A DNA stretch of 64,000 bases from Sphingomonas sp. YR710 (GTDB lineage: Bacteria; Pseudomonadota; Alphaproteobacteria; Sphingomonadales; Sphingomonadaceae), in contig NZ_FMZJ01000014.1 in assembly GCF_900101455.1 (NCBI RefSeq), positions 1 through 64,000 on the forward strand. The letters run 5' to 3'. The notes under the pieces were generated by a model that was not told where the DNA came from, made no database searches, and saw only the letters and a list, made by a program, of their open reading frames with translations. The translations under genes were made by a program, and so were the position numbers. Positions 9,338-19,862 of this stretch are shown in pieces (positions within the stretch are counted from its first letter, which is position 1; each line of letters starts with the position of its first letter).

Positions 9338-10327
9338 ATGAGTAGGTGGAAACAGCGGCCTGAGGGATCGAATTGGGGCGACTTCGGCCCCGACGACCGG
9401 CTGGGCAAGATGAACCTGCTGACATCTGAGCGCCGCCGCGCCGCCGTGGCCGAGGTGCGCGAGGGAATCGCCTTCTGCCTCAGCCTTCCGCTCGACCTGC
9501 CCGTCTCGGACGGGCAAGGCCCGCGCAAGCCGCCACGCCTGCGGTCGCCCGCTTGGTACCATACAACAATGGATGCGTTGGGCGGATGCTGCAGCGAGCT
9601 GGTCTGCGATGACGAGGTCGTGCTCAGCCTGCAATATTCCACCCAATGGGACGCCTTCGCTCACTACGGCCGGCTGTTCGACGCTAACGGCGATGGGGCG
9701 GCGGAGAAGGTCTATTACAACGGCTACAACGAGGGTGACTTCATCGGTCCCGATGAGGAGGGCGGCCCCGCCGCGCTGACCCTGGGCATCGATAACTTCG
9801 CCGCCACCGGCGCCCAGGGTCGCGGCGTGCTGGTGGACCTCGCCCGCTACGGAACCGGGAGGCGCTGGGTCGGCTACGACGAGTTCATGCGCGCGCTGGA
9901 CGAGCAGAAGGTCGAGGTCCGCCCCGGCGACTTCCTGCTGATAAACACCGGTTATAGCGAGGCGATCCTGACGATCGGCTACGACGGTGACACTCAGGCG
10001 CTGGGCTTGGCTGGCGCGGTGCTGGACGGCTCCGACGCGCGGCTCCTGCAGTGGATCGCGGACTCCGACGCCGTCGCCCTGTGTTCGGACAACCAGGCCG
10101 TGGAAGGCTTTGACATGCGCAGCGAACGCGGCGAGCACGACCCTCGCCTGCCGCTGCACGACCTGTGCCTGTTCAAACAGGGAATCCATCTGGGCGAGAT
10201 GTGGCGGTTGGACGAGCTGGCGGCCTGGCTTAGCGCCAACGACCGGAACGCCTTCCTTTTGACCGCCCCGCCGCTGCGCCTGCCGGGCGCGGTGGGCTCC
10301 CCCGTCACGCCCGTCGCTACCGTCTGA
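9338..10327 (+). CDS. Cyclase family protein (putative metal-dependent hydrolase)
   Basis: About 329 residues if started at the ATG at 9338, which has GGAGGA nine bases upstream. An ATG at 9320 is also in frame but has no good ribosome site. The protein matches the cyclase/kynurenine formamidase-like family (SNWGDFGPDDRLGKMNLL at the N-terminus, GVLVDLARY in the middle, PGDFLLINTGY, and a late SDNQAVEGF). The family metal motif HxGTHxDxxxH appears as QYSTQWDAFAH, so the two leading histidines are glutamines while Asp and the last His are kept. Members hydrolyse amides or lactone-like rings. It sits in a group of SDR and transporter genes, consistent with ring cleavage in a catabolic route. 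Confidence 0.82.
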   Translation: MSRWKQRPEGSNWGDFGPDDRLGKMNLLTSERRRAAVAEVREGIAFCLSLPLDLPVSDGQGPRKPPRLRSPAWYHTTMDALGGCCSELVCDDEVVLSLQYSTQWDAFAHYGRLFDANGDGAAEKVYYNGYNEGDFIGPDEEGGPAALTLGIDNFAATGAQGRGVLVDLARYGTGRRWVGYDEFMRALDEQKVEVRPGDFLLINTGYSEAILTIGYDGDTQALGLAGAVLDGSDARLLQWIADSDAVALCSDNQAVEGFDMRSERGEHDPRLPLHDLCLFKQGIHLGEMWRLDELAAWLSANDRNAFLLTAPPLRLPGAVGSPVTPVATV

Positions 10328-10637
10328 ACCTGTCGTGCTGGTCCGGCGTAACCAGTAGACAAGCGGGCCGAACACGGTGAAGCCGCTTAGAAATGCACCC
10401 AATTGCGCGAAAATGATCAGCGTGGCCCTGCCATTGCCGGTAGGCGGGGTTGGCTCAGCCGAGGATAGCCGAAGGTGAACGCGATGCTGGGTGGTGAGAC
10501 CGCCTGATGCGGCGGGAGATGGAGTGGGAGATTTTTTGGCCCTATGAGCTGTTCCCTAGCCCGTTCCGTGGCCATTAATTGCCAACCTCATCCTACTTGC
10601 AATGCCACCATCAAGTCATTGAAACATGAGGAGGTTT
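10328..10637. other. Intergenic region without a clear gene
   Basis: On the minus strand around 10345-10440 a short hydrophobic stretch (LIIFAQLGAFLSGFTVFGPL) is readable. It has no start and runs antisense into the cyclase gene, so it may be a relic of a membrane protein. Nothing else with coding character was seen. Confidence 0.35.
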
Positions 10638-10713
<76 letters not shown>

Positions 10714-10833
10714 ACACTACCGAACGGCAGGGGCGGTTGGTGCCGCCCGTCGTGGTGAGGCGCGCCTTTAGCAGCGGGTTGTCGGCGATGTAAACCACCA
10801 AAAGCATATTTTTTGAAATTGGCTGTGGATCAT

Positions 10834-11934
10834 TCAGTAGCGCCGGGCCGAACGGTCGATCGCCATCAATGCGCCCAGGCATATCAGCACGGTCATCATC
10901 GCCGATCCGCCGAACGAGACGAGGGGCAGGGGGATGCCCACCACGGGCGCGAGGCCCATCACCATCATCAGGTTGATCGCGACATAAAAGAAGATCGTGG
11001 TGGCCAGCCCCGCCGCGGTCAGCCGGGCGAAGCGGGTGCGCGCGCGGCTCGCGACGCCCATGCCCCAGCGGATGACCAGCAGGAAGGCGATGATCAGCAA
11101 CGCGCCGCCGACGAGCCCCCATTCCTCGGCCATCGTCGCGAAAACGAAGTCGGTATGGCGCTCGGGCAGGTAATCGAGATGGCTCTGCGTTCCACCCAGA
11201 AATCCCTTGCCGAAGATGCCGCCCGATCCGATCGCGATCTTCGACTGGATGATATGATAGCCTGATCGCAACGGGTCGCTTTCCGGGTTCAGGAAGATCT
11301 CGATCCGTTCGCGCTGATAGCCATGCATCATCGACAAAGCGATCGGCAGGCCCGCGGCCATCGCCGCTGCCGCGCCAACGAACAGCCGCACGGGCAATCC
11401 AGCCAGAAAGCCCACCACCACGCCGCCGAACACGATCATCAGCGCCGTGCCGAGATCGGGCTGCGCCATCACCAAGCCGGCGGGCACGCCGATCAGCAAG
11501 GCAGGCGGCCAGATCGCCGTCCATGCCCGGATCTGGTTGACGGGAAGCATGTCGTAGAAGCGCGCCACCGCGAGCACGATCGCGGGTTTCATCAATTCGG
11601 AAGGCTGCAGCCGGATGATACCAAGATCGAGCCAGCGCCGGCTGCCACCGCCCACAAAGCCGAATGCTTCGACGAGCAGTAGCAGGAAGACGAGGATGCC
11701 ATATATCGGCCAGGCCGCGCCCTTCAGCCGGGCCTCGCTTACCCGCGAGAGGAGGATCGCTAGCCCCACGAACAGAATGAAGCGCGTGCCCTGTGAAAAG
11801 GCCCAGGGAGACATGCTGCCGCCCGCGGCAGAATAGAGCACGACAAGCCCGAACCCGCCGATCGCGAGGATCAGGAACAGCACGCTCCATGGCAGTTGCT
11901 GGAGGAACGCCGGTATCAGCGAGTCGCGGCTCAT
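10834..11934 (-). CDS. rodA: Rod-shape-determining protein RodA (SEDS glycosyltransferase)
   Basis: A 366-residue polytopic membrane protein of the SEDS family, which polymerises lipid II into glycan strands together with PBP2 during cell elongation. Signature segments are GGSRRWLDLG, LQPSELMKPA, AQPDLGTALM, ERHTDFVFATMAEEWG and PLVSFGGSAMM near the C-terminus. The ATG at 11934 overlaps the mrdA stop (ATGA), giving translational coupling to the transpeptidase partner. A longer in-frame extension upstream would overlap mrdA and is not needed. It is the last gene of the mreB-mreC-mreD-mrdA-rodA operon. Confidence 0.97.
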   Translation of the reverse strand: MSRDSLIPAFLQQLPWSVLFLILAIGGFGLVVLYSAAGGSMSPWAFSQGTRFILFVGLAILLSRVSEARLKGAAWPIYGILVFLLLLVEAFGFVGGGSRRWLDLGIIRLQPSELMKPAIVLAVARFYDMLPVNQIRAWTAIWPPALLIGVPAGLVMAQPDLGTALMIVFGGVVVGFLAGLPVRLFVGAAAAMAAGLPIALSMMHGYQRERIEIFLNPESDPLRSGYHIIQSKIAIGSGGIFGKGFLGGTQSHLDYLPERHTDFVFATMAEEWGLVGGALLIIAFLLVIRWGMGVASRARTRFARLTAAGLATTIFFYVAINLMMVMGLAPVVGIPLPLVSFGGSAMMTVLICLGALMAIDRSARRY

Positions 11935-13919
11935 TCGGGCTCCTCGGCGGCGTTTTGCGGCGGGACCGATGGCTCGGGAGCGGCCGGCGCCGGGGCGGGA
12001 GACGGCGTGGCATCGTTGCGGTGCTGCCATGCCTGCGCCTCGGTGGCCATACGCTGCTCGATCGATCCCGATTCTGACTCGATTGCCGCAAGCCGTTGTT
12101 CGGCGAGAGGACGATTATATAGCCAGGTGATGATGTCGCGGGCGATCGGCGCGCCGGCGGCGCCGTGCATACCATGTTCGAGCACCACCGATACCGCGTA
12201 GCGGGGATCGACGACGGGCGCGAAGCCGATGAACAGCCCATGGTCGCGATACTTCCATGGCACGCCATTCACCCCGAAATCGCCGCGCGCGCGCTGCGCC
12301 ATCGTGATCCGCCGCACCTGCGCGGTCCCGGTCTTGCCGCCCATCTGCACTCCAGGCAGGTTGAGCCGTGCCTGGCCACCGGTGCCAAACGGGCCGTTGA
12401 CGACTCCCGCCATCGCGTCGCGCACGAATTGCAAATGTTCGGGATTGCAGGCGAGCGGTCCGCCCTGCGGCGGATATTTGCGGTTGACGATCAGGCGTGG
12501 CGCCAGTTCGCGCCCTGATGCGATCCGTGCCGCCATCACCGCAAGCTGGAGCGGATTGGCGAGCATATAGCCCTGGCCGATCGTTGAGTTGAGCGTATCG
12601 GACACCCCCCAGCGCGCGCCCTTATATTTGCGCGCCTTCCATTCGGCATCGGGCACGGTGCCGTAACGCTGCGACGGCATCGGCAATTCGAATTCCTGAC
12701 CCAGCCCCAGCGCTCGCGCCATCGAGGCGATCCGTTCGATCCCGATCAGCCGCGACATCGTGTAGAAATAGATGTCACAACTCGCCGCGATCGCGTGTGC
12801 CATGTTGACCGGACCATGGCCGCTATGACGCCAGCAGTGGAAGAAACTGTTCCCCAGCCGATAGGTGCCCGAACAATTCACCGTCTGGCCGGGATCGATC
12901 CCTGCCTCGAGCAACGCGAGCGCGACCATAGGCTTGACGGTCGATCCCGGCGGATAAAGCCCCTGCATCACCTTGTTGGTGAGCGGCAGATGATCGTTTC
13001 CGGACATCATCGCCCATTCGTTTTGCGAAATGCCGTCCGAAAAGCTGTTCGGATCGTAAGCCGGCATCGATGCCATGGCGAGGATGCCGCCGGTCTGCGT
13101 ATCGATCACCACGGCCGCGCCGCTGTTGGGCCCCAGGCGGCTCGCCGCATAACGCTGCAGGCCGGCATCGATTGTCAGCTGCAGGGCGTTGCCGACCACT
13201 TCCGGGCGGGTCGTCAGCTCGCGCACCACCTTGCCGTGCGCGGTGACCTCGCTGCGCTTGGCGCCGGGTTTGCCACGCAGCCATTGTTCCATCGTTCGTT
13301 CAAGACCTTCCTTACCGATCTTGAATCCCGGTGTGAGCATGAGCGGATCGTGCGTTCGATCATAATCGGCGGCGGATGGCCCGCCGACATAGCCGACGAG
13401 ATGGGCGACGGCGGCGCCGGCCGGATAATAACGCCCGTACCCGCTGGTGGGGGAAACACCGTGAAGGCTGGGCTGGCGGATGCTGACCGCGGCGAACCGT
13501 TCGTAACTGACATTCTCGGCCACCGCGACCGGCTGATAGCCGCGCGCCTGGCCCAGATCCTCGCGGATCCGATCCATATCGTCGGCGGTGAGCGCGAGCA
13601 GCGACTGGAGCTGGCCGAGCACCCGATCCTTGTCGTGCAACTGATCGGGAATGATATCGACCCGGAAAATCGTGCGATTGATCGCGATCGGCTTCCCATG
13701 CCGGTCGATGATCCACCCGCGCCGCGGCGGCACCAGCGTCATCTGCACCCGGTTATTTTCGGCCAGCGTCGAATAGCGCTCGTTCTGCGCAACCGACAGC
13801 CATGCCATGCGCGCGATCAGCAGCCCGCCCACCGCCGTCTGCGCGGCGCCCAGCACGAAGGCGCGCCGCGTGAACGAGAAGGCCTGCGCCTGTTCGGTGA
13901 TGATCCTGCCGCGGCGCAT
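11931..13919 (-). CDS. mrdA: Penicillin-binding protein 2 (peptidoglycan DD-transpeptidase MrdA)
   Basis: A 662-residue class B penicillin-binding protein. One N-terminal membrane anchor (about residues 15-35) precedes the dimerisation/pedestal domain, which starts near RVQMTLVPPRRGWIIDRHG. In the transpeptidase domain the catalytic serine lies in STVK (about residue 326), SCD fills the SxN position, and KTGTAQV is at about residue 527. The C-terminal 50 residues are rich in Ala and Pro and probably disordered. It crosslinks peptidoglycan in the elongasome with RodA. It starts directly after the mreD stop and overlaps rodA by four bases. Confidence 0.97.
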   Translation of the reverse strand: MRRGRIITEQAQAFSFTRRAFVLGAAQTAVGGLLIARMAWLSVAQNERYSTLAENNRVQMTLVPPRRGWIIDRHGKPIAINRTIFRVDIIPDQLHDKDRVLGQLQSLLALTADDMDRIREDLGQARGYQPVAVAENVSYERFAAVSIRQPSLHGVSPTSGYGRYYPAGAAVAHLVGYVGGPSAADYDRTHDPLMLTPGFKIGKEGLERTMEQWLRGKPGAKRSEVTAHGKVVRELTTRPEVVGNALQLTIDAGLQRYAASRLGPNSGAAVVIDTQTGGILAMASMPAYDPNSFSDGISQNEWAMMSGNDHLPLTNKVMQGLYPPGSTVKPMVALALLEAGIDPGQTVNCSGTYRLGNSFFHCWRHSGHGPVNMAHAIAASCDIYFYTMSRLIGIERIASMARALGLGQEFELPMPSQRYGTVPDAEWKARKYKGARWGVSDTLNSTIGQGYMLANPLQLAVMAARIASGRELAPRLIVNRKYPPQGGPLACNPEHLQFVRDAMAGVVNGPFGTGGQARLNLPGVQMGGKTGTAQVRRITMAQRARGDFGVNGVPWKYRDHGLFIGFAPVVDPRYAVSVVLEHGMHGAAGAPIARDIITWLYNRPLAEQRLAAIESESGSIEQRMATEAQAWQHRNDATPSPAPAPAAPEPSVPPQNAAEEPE

Positions 13920-14429
13920 CTATCGGGCCAGCCGCCAGCGATCGAGCAGGGCGGTCAGCCGCACCGTCGCCGGGAATACGAGGATCGCGACCACGGTTTC
14001 GGGGATGACGGTCAGGATCGTGCCGCTCGCGCCCGGGGTTTGCGAAAGTGCCCATGTCGCCGACTGGATGATCGCGATGCTCGTCGCCGCAATAATCCAT
14101 TCCATCCAATAATCGCGCCAGACGATATGATGATCGATCCAATCGAACGCGAGAAAGGCGACCGTCCACAGTCCCATCGACGTGCCGAGAAAATGGCCGG
14201 TGAGCAGATCGTCGAACAGGCCGAGCGGCAGCGCGATCCAAGCTGGCCACATTTCGGGGCGCAGCAACCGCCAGGACAGCAGCAGAAGCAGGCCGAACGG
14301 CGGCAATTGGGGGGCGGACGAGACCATCGGCGCCAGGATCATCGCCGATCCGGCCAGCGTCGAGGCGATCGGTACCAGCAATGGCCGCAACGGCGCACGG
14401 ACAGGGCGTATGGCCGGACGACCGATCAT
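13920..14429 (-). CDS. mreD: Rod-shape-determining protein MreD
   Basis: A 169-residue integral membrane protein with about five hydrophobic segments. It has the LRPEMWPAWIALPLGLFDDLLTG block characteristic of MreD (the FDD after the third segment). MreD bridges MreC and the PBP2/RodA pair in the elongasome. The ATG overlaps the mreC stop as ATGA, and the stop is immediately followed by the mrdA start, so the group is translated as one coupled operon. Confidence 0.95.
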   Translation of the reverse strand: MIGRPAIRPVRAPLRPLLVPIASTLAGSAMILAPMVSSAPQLPPFGLLLLLSWRLLRPEMWPAWIALPLGLFDDLLTGHFLGTSMGLWTVAFLAFDWIDHHIVWRDYWMEWIIAATSIAIIQSATWALSQTPGASGTILTVIPETVVAILVFPATVRLTALLDRWRLAR

Positions 14430-15301
14430 GGCTTCGGCTGCGTCGGACGATCCTCGGCCGGCGGCAGATAGATCGGATAGACCGCGCCGAAATCGATCGT
14501 CGCGGGATCGGCGAGCGGCGCGGCGCTGGCGCGATCGCCATGGACCGCGGTGATCACCGCCACCGGGATATTGGGGGCATAGATGCCTCCGGTCCCCGAC
14601 GTGACCGCCAGATCGCCCCGGCGGAATGGCTGGCCGCCGACGTTCAGCCCGCGTATCTCGACGCCGCCGTCGCCACGGCCGGTGATCAGACCCGCCACGC
14701 CGTTGCGTGTGATCCGTACCGGCACCGCGCTGTCGCCATCGGTCAGCAGCAGCACGCGCGCGGCGAATTGCCCGGTCTCGAACACCCGCCCGATCAGCCC
14801 TTCGGGCGATCGCACCGGCATGCCGGGCGCGATGCCATCAATGCGGCCGGCGGCGAGCGTTGCGAAGCGGCGCTGGCCCGAAATGCTCGATCCGATGATG
14901 CGTGCGGACAGCAAGGGTTTTGGGAGGTGCTCGACGACGCCTGCCAGCTTCTTCAACCGGGCATTTTCGAGGATCAGCGCCCTGGCGGTGATCGCCTGGT
15001 GGCGTTCGATGGCGAGTTCCTGCGTCAGCCGGCGATTTTGGGCGGCGGCATCAAAATAGGCGTCGATCTCGGCGCTCGCCTCAGCCGCGCCACGCACGCC
15101 GATGCGGGCGATGCCGGTCAGCCCGGCGCCAAAGTCGATCGCCATGCCCCGGACCGTTGCGAATGAACGCGGATCGAAATGGGCGAGCAGCAGCATGGCC
15201 GCGGCCACCACGGTGCCGGCGACGGCAATCACATAGCCCGCGAACAGGCCATATTGGATGCGGCGCGAAAAACCTCGACGCCGGTGGCGGGGCGCCGCCA
15301 T
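14426..15301 (-). CDS. mreC: Rod-shape-determining protein MreC
   Basis: A 291-residue protein. It has a short cytoplasmic Arg-rich tail, a single transmembrane helix (about residues 15-38), a predicted coiled coil (about 70-115, ending ILENARLKKLAGV), and a C-terminal double beta-barrel core. The core has GIAPGMPVRSPEGLIGRV and TSGTGGIYAPNIPVAVI, both typical of MreC. It activates PBP2 in the periplasm. Fifteen bases separate it from mreB upstream, and it overlaps mreD downstream. Confidence 0.95.
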   Translation of the reverse strand: MAAPRHRRRGFSRRIQYGLFAGYVIAVAGTVVAAAMLLLAHFDPRSFATVRGMAIDFGAGLTGIARIGVRGAAEASAEIDAYFDAAAQNRRLTQELAIERHQAITARALILENARLKKLAGVVEHLPKPLLSARIIGSSISGQRRFATLAAGRIDGIAPGMPVRSPEGLIGRVFETGQFAARVLLLTDGDSAVPVRITRNGVAGLITGRGDGGVEIRGLNVGGQPFRRGDLAVTSGTGGIYAPNIPVAVITAVHGDRASAAPLADPATIDFGAVYPIYLPPAEDRPTQPKP

Positions 15302-15316
15302 CGCGGTCTGGACTCG

Positions 15317-16369
<1,053 letters not shown>

Positions 16370-16482
16370 CTATATCGGCCGTACCGGGCCAGTCTCGCTT
16401 TTTGCGCACAACCGTCTTGGCGATCGAGAAGATCGGGTTTGAAGGGGTGCGGAAAGCCGCCGCTTGGGCTACAGCGTCATCC

Positions 16483-18267
16483 ATGTCAATACGCCGCCTG
16501 CCAGAGCATCTGGTGAATCGTATCGCCGCAGGCGAAGTGGTCGAAAGGCCCGCCAGCGCGTTGAAAGAACTTGTGGAAAATGCGATCGATGCGGGCGCCA
16601 CCCGGATCGCCGTTTTGCTGGGCGAAGGCGGGCTCAGCGCGATCGAAGTGATCGACGACGGCTGCGGCATGGCCCCGGACGAAATCACGCTGGCGCTTGA
16701 GCGGCACGCCACGTCGAAACTGCCCGACGACGCGATCGAGGACGTAACGACATTGGGTTTTCGTGGCGAGGCCCTGCCGTCGATCGCCAGTGTCGCCGAC
16801 GTCACGATCGAGAGCCGGGTGCGCGGCGCCGATGGCTGGTCCCGCCGGATCGATCATGGCGTGCTGGCGGGGGAGGGGCCGGCCGCCTTGCCGCCGGGCA
16901 CGCGCATCCGGGTTGCCAACCTGTTCGCCAAGGTCCCCGCGCGCCGCAAATTCCTGCGCTCGGCCCGCTCCGAGTTCGCCGCCTGCATTGATGTCGTCAA
17001 AAGGCTGGCGATGGCGCGGCCCGATATTGGTTTCTCGGTCCAGCATGATGGTCGGCGGGCGCTCTCGGTTTCGCCAGGTGAAGCGCAGATCGATCGGGTG
17101 GCGGCGCTCACCGACCGCGATCTCGCCGATAACAGCGTCGCGGTCGATTATCGGCGCGAGGGTGTCACCTTGGCCGGAGTGGCCGGGCTGCCCACCTTCA
17201 ACCGTGGCATTTCGGATCACCAGTTTCTGTTCGTCAACGGCCGGCCGGTCAAGGACCGGCTGCTGATCGGCGCGGTGCGCGCGGCCTATCAGGACATGCT
17301 CGCACGCGACCGCCACCCGGTGGTGGCCTTGTTCGTCGAATTGCCCGGCGATCAGGTCGACGTGAACGTCCATCCGGCCAAGACCGAAGTGCGATTCCGC
17401 GATCCCGGGCTGATCCGCGGGATGATCGTCGGCGGGTTACGGGCCGCGCTCGACGCGGCGGGGCATCGCAGTGCGCAGCGTCCCTCGGCGGGTGCGCTCG
17501 GCAACTGGCAGCCGGGCGCTTTGCCGTCCCTATCGCGCCCCGCGTCCGGCGGCGGCAATTTCTCTTATCCCACCCCGTCGGGCAGCGCGCAGGGCAGCGT
17601 CTGGGATCATGCTCCCGGTTTCGCGCCGCAACCGATGGGGCGATCCGAGTCCGGCGGGCACATGCAACCACCGCCCGAGCACAAGGCCTTTCCGATGGGG
17701 GTCGCGCGCGGCCAGGTCGCGGCGACCTATATCGTGGCGGAGGCCGAGGATGGCCTCGTGATCGTCGATCAGCATGCCGCGCACGAACGCCTGGTGCTCG
17801 AACGCATGCGCAAGGCTATGGCCGATGGCGGCATCTCGCGGCAGGCGTTGTTGTTGCCCGAGGTCGTCGAACTCGATGAGGTCGCGTGCGACCGGCTCGA
17901 TGCGCGGATCGACGAACTGGCCGAAATGGGGCTCGAACTCGAACGGTTCGGTCCGAAGGCGATGCTGGTGCGGGCGGTGCCCGCCCTGCTCGGCCAGAGC
18001 GATGTGAAGGGGCTGATCGTCGATCTCGCCGATGAGCTGGCGGCCTATGATTCGGCGCTGTCGCTGAAGGAACGGCTCGATCATGTCGCGGCGACGATGG
18101 CGTGCCACGGATCGGTGCGGGCAGGCCGCCTACTCTCGATCGCCGAGATGAACGCCCTGCTGCGCGAAATGGAAGTTACCCCGCATTCGGGCCAGTGCAA
18201 CCATGGCCGGCCGACCTGGATCAAGCTCGGCCATGGCGATATCGAGAAATTGTTCGGTAGAAAGTGA
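16483..18267 (+). CDS. mutL: DNA mismatch repair protein MutL
   Basis: A 594-residue protein if started at the ATG at 16483 (MSIRRLPEHLVNRIAAGEVV), which matches the family start. An upstream in-frame ATG at 16402 would add a non-family tail. The N-terminal GHKL ATPase has ELVENAIDAGAT, DDGCGM and GFRGEALPSI. The middle (about 355-415) is a low-complexity linker. The C-terminal dimerisation domain holds DQHAAHERLVLE, which fits the DQHA-x2-E-x4-E endonuclease motif, and a late GQCNHGRPT. This is expected for organisms without MutH, where MutL itself nicks the daughter strand. Confidence 0.97.
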   Translation: MSIRRLPEHLVNRIAAGEVVERPASALKELVENAIDAGATRIAVLLGEGGLSAIEVIDDGCGMAPDEITLALERHATSKLPDDAIEDVTTLGFRGEALPSIASVADVTIESRVRGADGWSRRIDHGVLAGEGPAALPPGTRIRVANLFAKVPARRKFLRSARSEFAACIDVVKRLAMARPDIGFSVQHDGRRALSVSPGEAQIDRVAALTDRDLADNSVAVDYRREGVTLAGVAGLPTFNRGISDHQFLFVNGRPVKDRLLIGAVRAAYQDMLARDRHPVVALFVELPGDQVDVNVHPAKTEVRFRDPGLIRGMIVGGLRAALDAAGHRSAQRPSAGALGNWQPGALPSLSRPASGGGNFSYPTPSGSAQGSVWDHAPGFAPQPMGRSESGGHMQPPPEHKAFPMGVARGQVAATYIVAEAEDGLVIVDQHAAHERLVLERMRKAMADGGISRQALLLPEVVELDEVACDRLDARIDELAEMGLELERFGPKAMLVRAVPALLGQSDVKGLIVDLADELAAYDSALSLKERLDHVAATMACHGSVRAGRLLSIAEMNALLREMEVTPHSGQCNHGRPTWIKLGHGDIEKLFGRK

Positions 18268-18288
18268 ACCGCTCGCCGCGGCAGGACT

Positions 18289-19260
18289 TCATTCTGCCCG
18301 TGCTGTGTTGTCCCGCGCGCATGAGCCGGCCAGAATCGTGCACACGACCAATTGGATCTGATGGTAGAGCAGAAGCGGCAGCATGATCATCCCGAGCCCG
18401 GGATGCCCCGCAAACATGATCTTGGCGGTCGGCGCGCCGCTCGCCAGGCTTTTCTTCGACCCGCAGAACATTGCCGTGATCCGCTCCTCACGGCTGAAGC
18501 CGAGCGCCTTCGCGCAAAGGCTGGTGAGCAGGAGCATGATGAATAGCATCAGCGATGCCAGCAGCGCCACGACCAGCAACTGGCCGATGCTGAAGCGATG
18601 CCATACCCCCGATGCCGTGGAATCGCAGAAGGACGCATAGACGATCAGGATGATCATGAAGCGATCCACCCGATTCACGGCCTTCTTGCGCGTGCCGAGG
18701 AAGGGCAGGGTGAGCGGGCGGCAGATCTGCCCGAGCGCGAACGGGATCGCCAGCGTGGCCAATATGCCGAGGATCGTATCGAGCAGCGGCGGCATGGCGT
18801 GCCCGCCTGCCCCGACCCAAAGCATGATGACGGGCGTCGCGATCATGCCGATCAGACCCGATATCGATGCGTTGAACACAGCGCTGGGAACGTCGCCCGC
18901 GGCCAGCGCCGTCATCGCGACCGAGGATGTGATCGTCGACGCCATAGCGCACAGGAAAAAGAAGCCGAGGCGAAGCTCTTCGGTGACCATGCCGGACAGA
19001 AGCCGATAGGCGATCCCGCCGATAATCGGGAAGACGACGAACGTCATCGCCTGCACAAACAGATGCAACTGCCATTTGGCGGCGCCCGATCGCATCGCTG
19101 CCGGCGACAGCATCGAGCCTTGCAGGAAGAAGACGAGACCTATCCCATATTTGGTGACCGAGGCGAGGTGCAATATGCCGCCCGGGGCGCCTGGCGCGGG
19201 CCAGGCCAAAGCGAGCAGAACCGCGGCCAGCATGGCCAGCAGGAATCCATCGATTTTCAT
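18289..19260 (-). CDS. Bile acid:sodium symporter-like membrane protein
   Basis: About 323 residues from the ATG at 19260, which has AAGGAT seven bases upstream. A longer in-frame extension to 19350 is not supported. Roughly nine or ten hydrophobic segments are present. The FCGSKKSLASGAP block near the C-terminus and MASTITSSVAMTALAAGD in the middle are characteristic of the SBF-like (BASS/YfeH-type) transporter family. Substrates in this family include organic anions and are not predictable here. It is convergent with mutL (21 bases between stops) and downstream of an AtzH-like gene. Confidence 0.88.
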   Translation of the reverse strand: MKIDGFLLAMLAAVLLALAWPAPGAPGGILHLASVTKYGIGLVFFLQGSMLSPAAMRSGAAKWQLHLFVQAMTFVVFPIIGGIAYRLLSGMVTEELRLGFFFLCAMASTITSSVAMTALAAGDVPSAVFNASISGLIGMIATPVIMLWVGAGGHAMPPLLDTILGILATLAIPFALGQICRPLTLPFLGTRKKAVNRVDRFMIILIVYASFCDSTASGVWHRFSIGQLLVVALLASLMLFIMLLLTSLCAKALGFSREERITAMFCGSKKSLASGAPTAKIMFAGHPGLGMIMLPLLLYHQIQLVVCTILAGSCARDNTARAE

Positions 19261-19346
19261 GATATTATCCTTGTCGGATCGCACGGCCCCTGATTGCGGG
19301 GGTGCGTCAGGCCGAACGATCTCACGCCGCAAGCTGCGGCGCCCGG

Positions 19347-19781
19347 TCACTCGATCGAAAGGTGCGTGGAAACCACTTTCCAGCCATCGACAAACCGCAC
19401 CCAGGTCAGGCTCAGTCGGCCGCGCTCGCCGCTGTCGCGGGTGAATTCGGCGTCGACCGTCGCGAAGTGCCGGCCATAGCTGGCGATCACCGATCGATCG
19501 ATCCGCCGCTGCGTCGGCGAACCGCCCTGGGCGCGGCGCGCGCGGCGATACGCGGCGATCGCCTCATAGCCGTACAGCACGCCATCGACGCCGAACCGCA
19601 CGGTAAAGGGCGATTCGTGGAAAAGTGAGTCGAGCGTCGCGACATCCTCCTCGCCCAGCGCGATCTCATAGGAGCGGAAGGCGGCGGTGACCTCGGCCAG
19701 AGTTTCGGGTTCGTTGAGGATCATGTTGCGCAACGCCTTCGTGCTGTCCGGGTCGTCATTTCGATGCTCCGCTCTGTCCAT
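19347..19781 (-). CDS. AtzH-like / HpxZ-type NTF2-fold protein
   Basis: A 144-residue protein. It matches the DUF3225/AtzH family: MILNEPETLAEVTAAFRSYE, LDSLFHESPFTVRFGVDGVLYGY, TWVRFVDGWKVVSTHLS. Most of the fold starts at Met20, but GGAAGG seven bases before the first ATG (19781) supports the longer form. AtzH and HpxZ are small subunits or accessory proteins found with amidase-signature hydrolases such as AtzE. No amidase gene is present nearby, so here it is an orphan. It lies between the LysR gene and the symporter on the same strand. Confidence 0.82.
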   Translation of the reverse strand: MDRAEHRNDDPDSTKALRNMILNEPETLAEVTAAFRSYEIALGEEDVATLDSLFHESPFTVRFGVDGVLYGYEAIAAYRRARRAQGGSPTQRRIDRSVIASYGRHFATVDAEFTRDSGERGRLSLTWVRFVDGWKVVSTHLSIE

Positions 19782-19862
19782 CGATCACCTTCCGCAACAC
19801 CATAGAGTTGCCGCGCGCGTTGATAAGCCGATGCGACCCGCGAACAGTTTCAAGCCAATCTG

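Noticed and set aside
9290-10402. Open frame of 370 codons on the minus strand opposite the cyclase gene
   Set aside because: It mirrors the codon pattern of a clear coding gene, has no family features and no ribosome site. Such long antisense frames are common at this GC content.
12795-14471. Open frame of 558 codons on the plus strand opposite mrdA/mreD
   Set aside because: Antisense to two certain genes, with an Arg/His/Gln-rich composition typical of shadow frames.
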